From assembly GCA_009363175.1 (NCBI GenBank), contig CP045205.1, positions 1,860,001 through 1,924,000 on the forward strand: a stretch of 64,000 nucleotides of DNA, in the 5' to 3' direction. A program made the translations under genes and the position numbers. This DNA comes from Citrobacter telavivensis. Its GTDB lineage: Bacteria; Pseudomonadota; Gammaproteobacteria; Enterobacterales; Enterobacteriaceae. Below, piece by piece: positions 25,869-34,946 of this stretch (positions are counted from its first letter, which is position 1; the number at the start of each line of letters is the position of its first letter). The notes beneath the pieces were generated by a model. That model ran no database searches. It saw only the letters and a list, made by a program, of their open reading frames with translations, and was not told where the DNA came from.

Positions 25869-26053
25869 AGTGGCTCATTCACCTTCTTATGTCAGCCCCT
25901 TCGGGACGTGCTACATAAACTTCGAATGACGCACAACAAGGTGCCTGCCGTCCAACTTCTGATAATAGCTTTGCTTTATCAACCATCGGGCGAAACGTCG
26001 AGTTAGGCACCGCCTTATTCCACAACAAAGCCGGGTTCATCCCGGCTTTGTTG
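25869..26053 (+). ncRNA. glmY: Small RNA GlmY
   Basis: The 185-base gene begins AGTGGCTCATTCACC and contains the RapZ-binding part with CAGCCCCTTCGGGACGTGC. It ends in the hairpin ACAACAAAGCCGGG / CCCGGCTTTGTTGT (26022-26054). Position between purL and glrK and the sequence are those of E. coli GlmY. GlmY sequesters RapZ, protecting GlmZ, which activates glmS translation when glucosamine 6-phosphate is low. Its expression is driven by the GlrKR system encoded right after it. Confidence 0.93.
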
Positions 26054-26110
26054 TATCTGGCGTTCCCCTCAGTTAGCATCGTCCTATTCATCTGTTGTGA
26101 GAGTAACGCA

Positions 26111-27541
26111 TTGAAGCGCTGGTCTGTTTTCCCCCGGTCATTACGCCAACTGGTGACGCTGGCATTCCTGCTGATCCTGTTACCACTGCTGGTCCTCGCC
26201 TGGCAGGCGTGGCAAAGTCTGAACGCACTCAGCGCCCAGGCGGCGCTGACGAACCGTACCACGCTTATTGACGCGCGCCGCAGCGAGGCGATGACCAATG
26301 CCGCGCTGGAGATGGAGCGCAGCTACCGCCAGTATTGCGTCCTTGACGATCCGACGTTGGCGAAGGTGTATCAGAGCCAGCGCAAACGCTACAGTGAAAT
26401 GCTGGATGCTCATGCGGGCGTTCTGCCGGATGATAAGCTGTATCAGGCGTTGCGGCAGGATCTCAACGGTCTGGCACAACTGCAATGTCGTAACAGTGGA
26501 CCCGATACCGCCGCCGCCGCACGTCTGGAAGCGTTTGCCAACGCCAATACTGAAATGGTGCAAGCGACGCGTACCGTGGTTTTTTCGCGCGGGCAGCAGT
26601 TGCAGCAGGAGATTGCCGAACGCGGGCAGTTCTTCGGCTGGCAGGCTCTGGTGCTGTTTCTGGTGAGCCTGGCGATGGTGCTGCTGTTCACGCGAATGAT
26701 TATCGGGCCGGTAAAGGGGATCGAGCGGATGATCAATCGGCTGGGGGAAGGGCGATCGCTGGGCAATACCGTCACTTTTGCCGGGCCGCGCGAGTTGCGT
26801 TCCGTTGGGCAACGGATCATCTGGCTGAGCGAGCGCCTTTCCTGGCTGGAATCCCAGCGCCATCAATTTTTGCGTCATCTCTCCCATGAGCTGAAAACCC
26901 CCCTGGCCAGTATGCGTGAAGGTACCGAACTGCTGGCGGATCAGGTGGTGGGGCCGCTGACGCCGGAACAAAAAGAAGTGGTTGGCATTCTTGATGACAG
27001 CAGCCGCAATCTGCAAAAATTGATTGAGCAACTGCTTGATTACAACCGCAAACTGGCTGACAGCGCCATTGAAATGGAAAGCGTGGAGATTGAACCGCTG
27101 GTGGATATGGTGGTTTCCGCTCATAGTCTACCGGCTCGCGCTAAAATGATGCATACCGACATTGAACTGGCGGCGGAACGCTGTCTTGCCGAGCCAATGT
27201 TACTGATGAGTGTACTGGACAATCTTTATTCCAATGCGGTGCACTACGGGGCTGAATCCGGTAACATTCGTATTCGCAGCCGCTTACAGGGGACTACGGT
27301 GTATATCGATGTTATCAATACCGGAACGCCTATCCCCGAAGCAGAAAGAACCATGATTTTCGAGCCTTTTTTCCAGGGAAGTCATCAACGGAAAGGGGCA
27401 GTGAAGGGGAGTGGACTGGGGTTGAGCATCGCCAGAGATTGTATCCGCCGTATGCAGGGGGAGCTGTATCTTGTCGATGAACAGGCGCAAGAGGTTTGCT
27501 TTCGCATAGAACTGCCGCTATCTGCAACGAAAAACGATTAA
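26111..27541 (+). CDS. glrK: Sensor histidine kinase GlrK (QseE)
   Basis: A 476-residue membrane kinase. Two membrane segments (about 15-35 and 175-195) flank a periplasmic region, followed by a HAMP linker, the H-box FLRHLSHELKTPLASMREG, the N-box LDNLYSNAVHYGA and the G-box GSGLGLSIARD. I chose TTG 26111, with GAGAG 6 bases upstream; the frame is open back to 26048 but that start lies in the GlmY terminator. It phosphorylates GlrR and forms an operon with qseG and glrR. Confidence 0.94.
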   Translation: MKRWSVFPRSLRQLVTLAFLLILLPLLVLAWQAWQSLNALSAQAALTNRTTLIDARRSEAMTNAALEMERSYRQYCVLDDPTLAKVYQSQRKRYSEMLDAHAGVLPDDKLYQALRQDLNGLAQLQCRNSGPDTAAAARLEAFANANTEMVQATRTVVFSRGQQLQQEIAERGQFFGWQALVLFLVSLAMVLLFTRMIIGPVKGIERMINRLGEGRSLGNTVTFAGPRELRSVGQRIIWLSERLSWLESQRHQFLRHLSHELKTPLASMREGTELLADQVVGPLTPEQKEVVGILDDSSRNLQKLIEQLLDYNRKLADSAIEMESVEIEPLVDMVVSAHSLPARAKMMHTDIELAAERCLAEPMLLMSVLDNLYSNAVHYGAESGNIRIRSRLQGTTVYIDVINTGTPIPEAERTMIFEPFFQGSHQRKGAVKGSGLGLSIARDCIRRMQGELYLVDEQAQEVCFRIELPLSATKND

Positions 27542-27556
27542 ATAACGCTAAGCCTG

Positions 27557-28294
27557 GTGAATATGCCACACGTTTTTGTTCACATTTTCCAACGTTTATT
27601 CTCCCGTCAGGTTATCCTGGCGGGGATGCCATGCCTTGCGCTGATGGGCTGTACGCCGCATGCGGTGAAACACATCACGGGAGATGCGCCACAGGACGTT
27701 CTCCCGACGTATCAACTGGCGGACTACCTGTCGGTTGAGTGCACCGATATCTGGGCATTGCAGGGGCAATCGACCGACACCAATCCCCTTTACTGGCTGC
27801 GCGCCATTGACTGCGCGGATCGCCTGTTGCCGGTACAGTCGCGTAGCGAAGCCCGCATGCTGAGTGACGACAGCTGGCAAAACGCCTTTAAGCGCGGCAT
27901 CTTGCTGGCGAACGCCAAAATCACGCCGCTGGAACGTCGTGAGAACGTCTCGCGACTGGATGCGCTAAGCCCGCAAATCCCGGCGCAGGTGCGTCCGCTT
28001 TATCAGATCTGGCGCGACGGCCAGTCGCTTCAGCTCCAGCTCGCCGAAGAACGCCAGCGCTACAGCAAACTGCAGCAAACGACCGATGGCGATCTGGATA
28101 CGCTGCGTCAACAGCATCAGTACCTTCAGGCGCAGCTCGATCTTACGACGCGCAAGCTGGAAAACCTGACCGATATTGAGCGACAGCTTTCTACCCGTAA
28201 ACCGGCAGGAAATTACAATCCGGATACGACACATGGCGGCGACAAGTCTGAGGGACAAGCGCCAGTATCTTCACAAGATGAGGTGACCCCATAA
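27557..28294 (+). CDS. qseG: Outer-membrane lipoprotein QseG
   Basis: A predicted lipoprotein with an N-terminal hydrophobic stretch and lipobox LMGC (about residues 29-32), then the family block TYQLADYLSVECTDIW and a coiled coil (about 150-215, LQLAEERQRYSKLQQ...). In E. coli QseG interacts with the sensor GlrK/QseE. GTG 27557 and ATG 27563 are both possible starts; the spacing to the weak TGGTGA site favours neither clearly. Its stop shares a base with the glrR start. Confidence 0.88.
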   Translation: MNMPHVFVHIFQRLFSRQVILAGMPCLALMGCTPHAVKHITGDAPQDVLPTYQLADYLSVECTDIWALQGQSTDTNPLYWLRAIDCADRLLPVQSRSEARMLSDDSWQNAFKRGILLANAKITPLERRENVSRLDALSPQIPAQVRPLYQIWRDGQSLQLQLAEERQRYSKLQQTTDGDLDTLRQQHQYLQAQLDLTTRKLENLTDIERQLSTRKPAGNYNPDTTHGGDKSEGQAPVSSQDEVTP

Positions 28295-29628
28295 TGAGTC
28301 GTAAACCGGCGCATTTACTGCTCGTGGACGATGACCCTGGTCTGTTGAAACTGCTGGGAATGCGCCTGACCAGTGAAGGCTATAGCGTGGTGACCGCAGA
28401 GAGCGGGGCCGAAGGTCTGCGCGTTCTGAACCGTGAAAAAGTGGATCTGGTGATTAGCGACCTGCGCATGGATGAGATGGACGGCATGCAGCTGTTCAGC
28501 GAGATCCAGAAGGTTCAGCCGGGGATGCCAGTCATCATTCTTACCGCCCACGGTTCTATTCCGGATGCGGTTGCGGCAACGCAAAAAGGCGTGTTCAGCT
28601 TCCTGACCAAACCCGTGGACAAAGATGCGTTGTATCAGGCGATTGACGAGGCGCTTGAACAGTCGGCGCCCGCCACGGACGATAGCTGGCGCGAATCGAT
28701 TGTCACCCGTAGCCCGCTGATGCTGCGTCTGCTGGAGCAGGCGAGGATGGTGGCGCAGTCCGACGTCAGCGTGTTGATCAATGGTCAGAGCGGCACCGGG
28801 AAAGAGATCTTCGCTCAGGCTATTCACAATGCCAGCCCGCGCAGCAGCAAACCGTTTATCGCCATCAACTGCGGTGCACTACCGGAACAACTGCTGGAGT
28901 CGGAGTTGTTCGGACACTCCCGCGGTGCGTTTACCGGCGCGGTGAGCAACCGTGAAGGGCTGTTTCAGGCGGCGGAAGGCGGGACGCTGTTCCTTGACGA
29001 GATTGGCGATATGCCTGCGCCGTTACAGGTCAAACTGCTGCGCGTCTTGCAGGAACGTAAAGTCAGACCGCTGGGCAGCAACCGCGATATCGATATTGAT
29101 GTGCGCATCATCTCGGCAACCCATCGCGATCTGCCGAAAGCGATGGCACGCGGTGAGTTTCGCGAAGATTTATACTACCGTCTCAATGTGGTAAGTCTGA
29201 AAATTCCGGCGCTGGCGGAGCGAACAGAAGATATTCCGCTGTTGGCGAATCATCTGCTGCGCCAGTCGGCGGAGCGGCATAAGCCGTTTGTGCGCGCGTT
29301 TTCGACGGATGCAATGAAGCGGCTGATGACCGCCAGTTGGCCTGGCAACGTGCGTCAGTTGGTGAACGTGATCGAACAGTGTGTGGCACTGACCTCCTCG
29401 CCGGTGATCAGCGATGCTCTGGTGGAGCAGGCGCTGGAAGGGGAAAATACTGCACTGCCGACCTTTGTCGAAGCGCGTAATCAATTTGAGCTGAACTATC
29501 TGCGCAAATTGCTGCAAATCACCCGAGGCAATGTCACGCATGCGGCAAGAATGGCGGGCCGTAACCGGACGGAGTTTTATAAGCTACTGTCGCGCCATGA
29601 GCTGGATGCAAACGATTTCAAAGAATAA
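28294..29628 (+). CDS. glrR: Sigma-54-dependent response regulator GlrR (QseF)
   Basis: A 444-residue activator, the E. coli length. The receiver domain has the phospho-Asp in DLVISDLRMDEMDG. The AAA+ domain (about 135-370) has Walker A GQSGTGKE and the sigma-54 contact loop GAFTGA. The C-terminus carries a Fis-type helix-turn-helix (NVTHAARMAGRNRTEFYKLL). It activates the sigma-54 promoter of glmY through the TGTC-N10-GACA sites upstream, so sensor, regulator and main target are adjacent. Confidence 0.96.
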   Translation: MSRKPAHLLLVDDDPGLLKLLGMRLTSEGYSVVTAESGAEGLRVLNREKVDLVISDLRMDEMDGMQLFSEIQKVQPGMPVIILTAHGSIPDAVAATQKGVFSFLTKPVDKDALYQAIDEALEQSAPATDDSWRESIVTRSPLMLRLLEQARMVAQSDVSVLINGQSGTGKEIFAQAIHNASPRSSKPFIAINCGALPEQLLESELFGHSRGAFTGAVSNREGLFQAAEGGTLFLDEIGDMPAPLQVKLLRVLQERKVRPLGSNRDIDIDVRIISATHRDLPKAMARGEFREDLYYRLNVVSLKIPALAERTEDIPLLANHLLRQSAERHKPFVRAFSTDAMKRLMTASWPGNVRQLVNVIEQCVALTSSPVISDALVEQALEGENTALPTFVEARNQFELNYLRKLLQITRGNVTHAARMAGRNRTEFYKLLSRHELDANDFKE

Positions 29629-29688
29629 GTCAGCGTAATATGTTACGTTTATCCGATTAAAAGACAGGCGACCTTTTCAAGGACTAGC

Positions 29689-30027
29689 ATGAAAAAGATT
29701 GATGCGATTATTAAACCCTTCAAGCTCGATGATGTGCGTGAAGCGCTGGCTGAGGTAGGGATCACCGGTATGACCGTCACCGAAGTGAAAGGCTTTGGGC
29801 GTCAGAAAGGGCATACCGAGCTGTACCGTGGCGCGGAATATATGGTGGATTTTCTGCCGAAGGTCAAAATTGAAATCGTCGTGCCGGACGATATCGTTGA
29901 AACCTGCGTCGATACCATTATCCGTACGGCGCAGACGGGCAAAATTGGCGACGGTAAGATTTTCGTCTTTGATGTGGCACGCGTGGTACGTATCCGCACC
30001 GGTGAAGAAGACGACGCGGCAATTTAA
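29689..30027 (+). CDS. glnB: Nitrogen regulatory protein PII
   Basis: The 112-residue trimeric signal protein reports nitrogen and energy state to GlnE and NtrB. The T-loop YRGAEYMVDF includes Tyr51, the site uridylylated by GlnD, and the B-loop TGKIGDGKIFV binds ATP and 2-oxoglutarate. It stands 60 bases after glrR and may be partly co-transcribed with it, as in E. coli. Confidence 0.97.
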   Translation: MKKIDAIIKPFKLDDVREALAEVGITGMTVTEVKGFGRQKGHTELYRGAEYMVDFLPKVKIEIVVPDDIVETCVDTIIRTAQTGKIGDGKIFVFDVARVVRIRTGEEDDAAI

Positions 30028-30040
30028 GCCGCGCCGTGCT

Positions 30041-30201
30041 TGCCGGATGGCGGCGTGAACGCCTTATCCGGCCTACAACATCCCGTAGGCCTGATAAACG
30101 CAGCGCCATCAGGTATGACGTAATTACAAGACCTTATCCGGCCTACAACATCCCGTAGGCCTGATAAGCGCAGCGCCATCAGGCATGACGTAATTACAAG
30201 A
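30041..30201. repeat. REP/BIME with a 70-bp tandem duplication
   Basis: The space between the convergent genes glnB and hmp holds a REP (TGCCGGATGGCGGCGTGAAC from 30041) and then two tandem copies of a 70-base unit, 30062-30131 and 30132-30201. Each copy has a REP pair (CTTATCCGGCCTAC and GTAGGCCTGATAA). The copies differ at two bases (30098/30168 and 30114/30184). The end of the second copy contains the last codons and stop of hmp, so the first copy carries a duplicate of that 3' fragment. Confidence 0.9.
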
Positions 30202-31384
30202 CCTTATGCGGGCCGAAGCATTCGTAATGAATGTTTTCGTTATTCACACCCAGTTCAACAAGCTGCTTCGCGGCAAACTGCATAAAGCCCACCGGACCGC
30301 ACAAATAGAACTGCATTCCCGGAATATCGATAGCCGCTTTCATCGCCTTCAGATCCATCAGACCTTCGCTGTCAAAGGCATCGTTAGCGCGATCCGTTTC
30401 GCTCGGTTCGCGGTACCAGGTGTGCGCGGTAAAGTTCGGCAACGTTTTACCCAGTTCGTTTACCTCATCGGCAAACGCATGCACATCGCCGTTTTCTGCG
30501 GCGTGGAACCAGTTGACCTGGGCGCTGTGCTGCGCGTTGGCCAGCGTATCCAGCATTGCCAGCATCGGCGTTTGACCGACACCGGCAGAAATCAGCGAAA
30601 CCGGCGTGTCGTGGTCAACTGCCATAAAGAAATCGCCAGCCGGCGCCGCTAAATGCACCACGTCGCCAACGCGCGCCTGATTGTGCAGCCAACTGGAGAC
30701 CTGACCACCCTCTTCACGCTTAACGGCAATGCGGTAACCTTTACCCTCCGCTTTACGGGTCAGAGAATACTGACGAATTTCCTGATGCGGAAAACCTTCC
30801 GATTTCAGCCAGACGCCCAGATACTGGCCTGGCTGGTAGTCAGCCACGGCGCCACCGTCCACCGGTTCAAATTCAAAGCTGGTAATCAGTGCGCTGCGCG
30901 GGGTTTTCGCCACGATCCGAAACGGACGTGTGCCTTCCCAGCCGCCGGTTTTACTGGCGTTTTCACGGTAGATTTGCGCTTCGCGATTGATAAAGACGTT
31001 AGCCAGCACGCCGTAGGCTTTGCCCCACGCCTCCAGCACTTCCTGGCCCGGGTTGAACATTTCGTCCAGGGTCGCCAGCAGATGGGTTCCGACAATGTTG
31101 TACTGTTCTGGCTTGATCTGGAAGCTGGTGTGCTTCTGGGCGATTTTTTCGACCGCAGGCAGCAGGGCAGGCAGATTCTCAATGTTGCTGGCATAGGCGG
31201 CAATGGCATTGAACAGGGCTTCACGCTGGGAGTCATTACGCTGGTTACTCATGTTAAAAATTTCTTTGAGTTCAGGGTTATGAGCAAACATGCGATCGTA
31301 AAAATGGGCGGTCAGTTTGGGGCCCGTTTCAACCAGCAGGGGAATGGTAGCTTTTACAGTGGCGATGGTTTGAGCGTCAAGCAT
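30194..31384 (-). CDS. hmp: Flavohemoglobin nitric oxide dioxygenase
   Basis: The 396-residue enzyme converts NO and O2 to nitrate with NAD(P)H. A globin domain (1-138) holds the proximal histidine near residue 85, an FAD domain has RQYSLT (about 206-211), and an NAD domain has SAGVGQTPMLAML (about 267) and ends YECFGPHKVL. An NsrR operator lies just upstream. It is divergent from glyA, as in E. coli. Confidence 0.97.
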   Translation of the reverse strand: MLDAQTIATVKATIPLLVETGPKLTAHFYDRMFAHNPELKEIFNMSNQRNDSQREALFNAIAAYASNIENLPALLPAVEKIAQKHTSFQIKPEQYNIVGTHLLATLDEMFNPGQEVLEAWGKAYGVLANVFINREAQIYRENASKTGGWEGTRPFRIVAKTPRSALITSFEFEPVDGGAVADYQPGQYLGVWLKSEGFPHQEIRQYSLTRKAEGKGYRIAVKREEGGQVSSWLHNQARVGDVVHLAAPAGDFFMAVDHDTPVSLISAGVGQTPMLAMLDTLANAQHSAQVNWFHAAENGDVHAFADEVNELGKTLPNFTAHTWYREPSETDRANDAFDSEGLMDLKAMKAAIDIPGMQFYLCGPVGFMQFAAKQLVELGVNNENIHYECFGPHKVL

Positions 31385-31412
31385 ACGGTCTTCCTTTATG
31401 TGAACTTTTAAT

Positions 31413-31433
31413 GATGTATGTCAAATACATCTT
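31413..31433 (-). promoter_or_regulatory. NsrR operator of hmp
   Basis: The inverted repeat GATGTAT / ATACATC (31413-31419, 31425-31431) followed by TT matches the NsrR box on the hmp strand (AAGATGTATTTGACATACATC by 21 bases). It lies 29 bases before the hmp start, so NO relieves repression. Confidence 0.8.
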
Positions 31434-31577
31434 ATAAAAAATACCCCCGCACTGTAAATGGTTCTTTGACGCTTTGCGTTTTAAAAGCGACAACGTGAAA
31501 AATCTGCATCACAAACCTGAAAAGAAATCCGTTGAAATTTGTAAGGTCTTCATTCGGCAAAGCCTTGTGTCGTGTGA

Positions 31578-31593
31578 AGGTAATCGTTTGCGT
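31578..31593 (+). promoter_or_regulatory. PurR box of glyA
   Basis: AGGTAATCGTTTGCGT matches 13 of 16 bases of the PurR consensus and is the form known in E. coli glyA. It lies upstream of the glyA promoter. MetR also acts here in E. coli, but I cannot point to a clear full MetR site. Confidence 0.8.
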
Positions 31594-31611
31594 AAATTCC
31601 TTTGTCAAGAC

Positions 31612-31640
31612 CTGTTATCGCAGAATGATTCAGTTATACT
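31612..31640 (+). promoter_or_regulatory. glyA promoter
   Basis: -10 TATACT (31635-31640) with a weak -35 CTGTTA (31612-31617) at 17 bases. A strong -10 with a weak -35 fits a promoter that needs MetR. Confidence 0.55.
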
Positions 31641-31711
31641 GTTGCCCGTTGTCCAACAGGACCGCCTTTTAAGGCCAAAAATTCTATCGTTAGCTGAGTC
31701 AGGAGATGCGG

Positions 31712-32965
31712 ATGTTAAAGCGTGAAATGAACATTGCCGATTATGATGCCGAACTGTGGCAGGCTATGGAGCAGGAAAAAGTACGTCAGGAAGAGCACAT
31801 CGAACTGATCGCCTCCGAAAACTACACCAGTCCGCGCGTCATGCAGGCGCAGGGCTCTCAGCTGACTAACAAATACGCTGAAGGATATCCGGGCAAGCGC
31901 TACTACGGCGGCTGCGAATACGTGGATATCGTTGAGCAACTGGCGATTGACCGCGCGAAAGAACTGTTTGGCGCAGACTACGCTAACGTGCAACCGCACT
32001 CTGGCTCCCAGGCTAACTTCGCCGTCTATACCGCGCTGCTGCAACCGGGTGATACCGTTCTGGGTATGAACCTGGCGCAAGGCGGTCACCTGACTCACGG
32101 CTCCCCGGTTAACTTCTCTGGCAAACTGTACAACATCGTGCCTTACGGTATTGATGAGTCCGGTAAAATTGACTACGAAGAGATGGCGCAGCTGGCTCAG
32201 ACCCACAAACCGAAGATGATCATCGGCGGCTTCTCTGCCTATTCCGGCGTGGTTGATTGGGCAAAAATGCGTGAAATCGCTGACAGCATTGGCGCATACC
32301 TGTTCGTCGATATGGCGCACGTCGCGGGTCTTATCGCCGCAGGCGTTTACCCGAACCCGGTTCCGCATGCTCACGTTGTGACCACCACCACCCACAAAAC
32401 GCTGGCTGGCCCGCGCGGTGGCCTGATCCTGGCGAAAGGCGGTGACGAAGAGCTGTACAAAAAACTGAACTCTGCCGTTTTCCCAAGCGCGCAGGGCGGA
32501 CCGCTGATGCACGTGATCGCGGGTAAAGCCGTGGCGCTGAAAGAAGCCATGGAGCCAGAGTTCAAAGTCTACCAGCAGCAGGTTGCGAAAAACGCCAAAG
32601 CGATGGTGGAAGTATTCCTGAATCGTGGCTACAAAGTCGTGTCCGGCGGTACTGAGAACCACCTGTTCCTGCTGGATCTGGTGGACAAAAATCTGACCGG
32701 TAAAGAAGCTGACGCCGCGCTGGGTCGTGCCAACATCACGGTAAACAAAAACAGCGTGCCGAACGATCCGAAAAGCCCGTTCGTCACTTCCGGTATCCGT
32801 ATCGGTTCTCCGGCTATCACGCGTCGCGGCTTTAAAGAAGCGGAAGCGAAAGAGCTGGCAGGCTGGATGTGTGACGTGCTGGACAACATCAATGATGAAG
32901 CGGTGATTGAGCGCATCAAAGGTAAAGTTCTGGATATCTGCGCACGCTTCCCGGTTTACGCATAA
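31712..32965 (+). CDS. glyA: Serine hydroxymethyltransferase
   Basis: The 417-residue PLP enzyme turns serine and tetrahydrofolate into glycine and 5,10-methylene-THF, the main source of one-carbon units. The PLP-binding lysine is in VVTTTTHKTLAGPRGG (about residue 229). The start MLKREMNIADYDAE equals that of E. coli; an ATG two codons upstream is less likely. A PurR box and a strong terminator bound this single-gene unit. Confidence 0.97.
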   Translation: MLKREMNIADYDAELWQAMEQEKVRQEEHIELIASENYTSPRVMQAQGSQLTNKYAEGYPGKRYYGGCEYVDIVEQLAIDRAKELFGADYANVQPHSGSQANFAVYTALLQPGDTVLGMNLAQGGHLTHGSPVNFSGKLYNIVPYGIDESGKIDYEEMAQLAQTHKPKMIIGGFSAYSGVVDWAKMREIADSIGAYLFVDMAHVAGLIAAGVYPNPVPHAHVVTTTTHKTLAGPRGGLILAKGGDEELYKKLNSAVFPSAQGGPLMHVIAGKAVALKEAMEPEFKVYQQQVAKNAKAMVEVFLNRGYKVVSGGTENHLFLLDLVDKNLTGKEADAALGRANITVNKNSVPNDPKSPFVTSGIRIGSPAITRRGFKEAEAKELAGWMCDVLDNINDEAVIERIKGKVLDICARFPVYA

Positions 32966-32977
32966 GTTATCGCAGAA

Positions 32978-33009
32978 GTCAAAAAGGCCGCGCGAGCGGC
33001 CTTTTTGAC
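32978..33009. terminator. glyA terminator (bidirectional)
   Basis: A 14-bp perfect stem (32978-32991 with 32996-33009) around a GCGA loop has five A residues on the left arm and five T residues on the right, so it can stop transcription from both sides. Confidence 0.88.
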
Positions 33010-33060
33010 TGATGACAAACATCCTGCAGACGAAATTGGTACATCTTCGACACATGAATT

Positions 33061-33146
33061 GTCGGGTGGCGCTACGCTTACCCGACCTACAAAAACCTAC
33101 GATATCAATGGTTTTGTAGGCCCGATAAGCGAAGCGTCATCGGGCG
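33061..33146. repeat. BIME (REP pair)
   Basis: Two inverted REP units, GTCGGGTGGCGCTACGCTTA (from 33061) and GTAGGCCCGATAAGCGAAGC (from 33116), between glyA and yphA. Confidence 0.85.
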
Positions 33147-33151
33147 ACGGT

Positions 33152-33574
33152 CTAACGCCTGTCTACCGATATCGCTCCCGGTCCCGTCAGCGCCAGCAGC
33201 AGGAAACCTCCCGCAATGCTGACATTCTTATAGAAATTAATCATATTCGGACCGACCGCATCACCGGTCATATTCCAGAAATGATGGCCGATTACTGCCG
33301 TACCCAGCGTATAGAAAACGAAGAGGATTGCCAGCGGGCGAGTAAAAAAGCCCAGAACAATCAGTATCGCTGCGGGAACCTCCATGACGACGGCAATAAT
33401 GGCCGCCAGCATTGGCGCAGGCGTACCGAGAGAGGTCATGTACTGTACGGTCCCGTCGAAACCCGTCAGCTTAGGAAAGCCAAAAATAATAAACAGAACC
33501 GCCAGCGCAATGCGGGCAATCAATAAAAACAGATGGCGTGATTCACCGAACTCAAAATAACGTAACGTGTTCAT
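33152..33574 (-). CDS. yphA: DoxX-family inner-membrane protein YphA
   Basis: A 140-residue protein with four predicted membrane segments (about 17-36, 55-73, 78-98, 118-135), of the DoxX family. It equals E. coli YphA in length and most residues (MNTLRYFEFG, FGFPKLTGFDGTVQYM, EVPAAILIVLGFFTRP). DoxX proteins are quinone- or redox-linked in some bacteria, but the role of YphA is not known. In E. coli it also borders the yph sugar genes. Confidence 0.93.
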   Translation of the reverse strand: MNTLRYFEFGESRHLFLLIARIALAVLFIIFGFPKLTGFDGTVQYMTSLGTPAPMLAAIIAVVMEVPAAILIVLGFFTRPLAILFVFYTLGTAVIGHHFWNMTGDAVGPNMINFYKNVSIAGGFLLLALTGPGAISVDRR

Positions 33575-33639
33575 AGCAGGCTCATTGACATGAGTAACGT
33601 ACTTTAAAATTAATACACAACGGCCCGCCTCGCCATTGG

Positions 33640-34833
33640 CTAAATGTCGTTCAGCTGCGACTCAACGTACAGATAGCCAATTCCCATCAACTGCTGGGCG
33701 CGAGTCAGCGTACCAAAGCCAATCTGTGTCGCTTTTGCTCGCGGGTTATCTCCGTGATCGAAAGGATTAAATCCCGTCTGTTGTCTTAGCGTGTTGAGCC
33801 AGGGTTCACCGAAGGCGCAACTGCGCCCGTACAGCCAGATCTGATTAATATTCAGGATATTGAGAAAGTTATACAGGCTTAGACCAATCGCGCTGGCGGC
33901 ATGTTCCACCCACGCCTGAATGCGCACATCACCCCTGCGCCAGGCATCGATTAGCATATCCGTGGTCAGCGTTTCCGGATCCCTTCCCGGCACCGGCTGC
34001 GCTTTCATCCAGACTCTGGCCTGCTTTTTCAATGCGCTCAGTGAGGCGACGGTTTCCAGACAGCCATAACGGCCACAGTCGCAGGCGATGCCGTCGGGGT
34101 TAATGATGGTATGACCAATCTGACCGCTGCCGTACAGACTGCCGCGATAAATCTGTTCGTTGATAACGAAAGAGGACCCAATACCGTAGTCGACGTTGAT
34201 GACGCAGAAATCTTCATTGGCTGCCGGGTTTTGCCATTTTTCCGCTAGCGCCAACATCACACAGTCGTTGTCCAGACGGACCTGTATGCCGAGCCGCTCC
34301 TCCAGCAGATACTTTATTTCCACTGGCGTTTTCCACGGTGCCTGCGGCATGGTTTTCGACGCGCCGGTGATCGGATCCACCTGACCGTGGACGCCCAGCG
34401 CCAGGTTGATTGTGATGTCGGGATAGCGCTGACGCCAGCGCCGCCAGTGGCTGGCAATCGCCGCGAGCAGCGCTTCAGGCGTTGCGGCGTTGATCACCTC
34501 GTGCTGCCAGTTGCCAACCGCCATCAGTCGGGCATCGGCAAGTTGGCTGGTCAGGCTGGTGGGGGTGACGTTCATACACAGCGTCCACGCGCCCCGTTCC
34601 GGCAGATGAAAACTCCCGCTGCTGAGCCCGCGCTGGCTTAGCGTTTCCCGGGAGTGGTAAATTCGGCCTTCATCCAGCAACTCTTCAAGAATGTTACTCA
34701 CTGCCGGAATCGACAGGCCGGTGAGCTGCGCCAGTTGCGATTTACTGAGCTGCTTTTCGCGCCACAAATGCGACAGAAAGATCTGTTTATTCGCCTGTCT
34801 GACCCGGGCGTTATTGAATCCCGAACGCTGCAT
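33640..34833 (-). CDS. yphH: ROK-family transcriptional repressor YphH
   Basis: A 397-residue NagC/XylR-type regulator. The N-terminal winged helix-turn-helix contains KSQLAQLTGLSIPAVSNILEE (about residues 31-51), and the ROK domain has the zinc motif CDCGRYGCLE (about 250). ROK regulators bind a sugar or sugar phosphate. It is divergent from yphG and its neighbours and is the likely local repressor of that sugar module (inference). Confidence 0.9.
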   Translation of the reverse strand: MQRSGFNNARVRQANKQIFLSHLWREKQLSKSQLAQLTGLSIPAVSNILEELLDEGRIYHSRETLSQRGLSSGSFHLPERGAWTLCMNVTPTSLTSQLADARLMAVGNWQHEVINAATPEALLAAIASHWRRWRQRYPDITINLALGVHGQVDPITGASKTMPQAPWKTPVEIKYLLEERLGIQVRLDNDCVMLALAEKWQNPAANEDFCVINVDYGIGSSFVINEQIYRGSLYGSGQIGHTIINPDGIACDCGRYGCLETVASLSALKKQARVWMKAQPVPGRDPETLTTDMLIDAWRRGDVRIQAWVEHAASAIGLSLYNFLNILNINQIWLYGRSCAFGEPWLNTLRQQTGFNPFDHGDNPRAKATQIGFGTLTRAQQLMGIGYLYVESQLNDI

Positions 34834-34946
34834 ACACTTAACTCCCTTAACTATATTGCGTGAGCATTGCGCATTTTACCGCCAGTTAACTGCCACACAA
34901 TAGCCACAAGATGACATTTTACTTTTGTTTATTGAGTGGAGGCAGC

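Noticed and set aside
25879..26298. A 139-codon frame antisense to glmY and the glrK start
   Set aside because: It covers a structured sRNA and the glrK N-terminus and shows no family features.
30041..30201. Possible CRISPR-like array between glnB and hmp
   Set aside because: Only two 70-base copies, directly joined and made of REP units; no short repeats with unique spacers and no cas genes anywhere in the window.
31715..33055. A 446-codon open frame antisense to glyA
   Set aside because: It mirrors the conserved glyA gene, has no ribosome site or family pattern, and arises from the codon bias of the real gene.
33005..33526. A 173-codon frame across a BIME and antisense to yphA
   Set aside because: It runs through a terminator and REP repeats and mirrors a conserved membrane protein.
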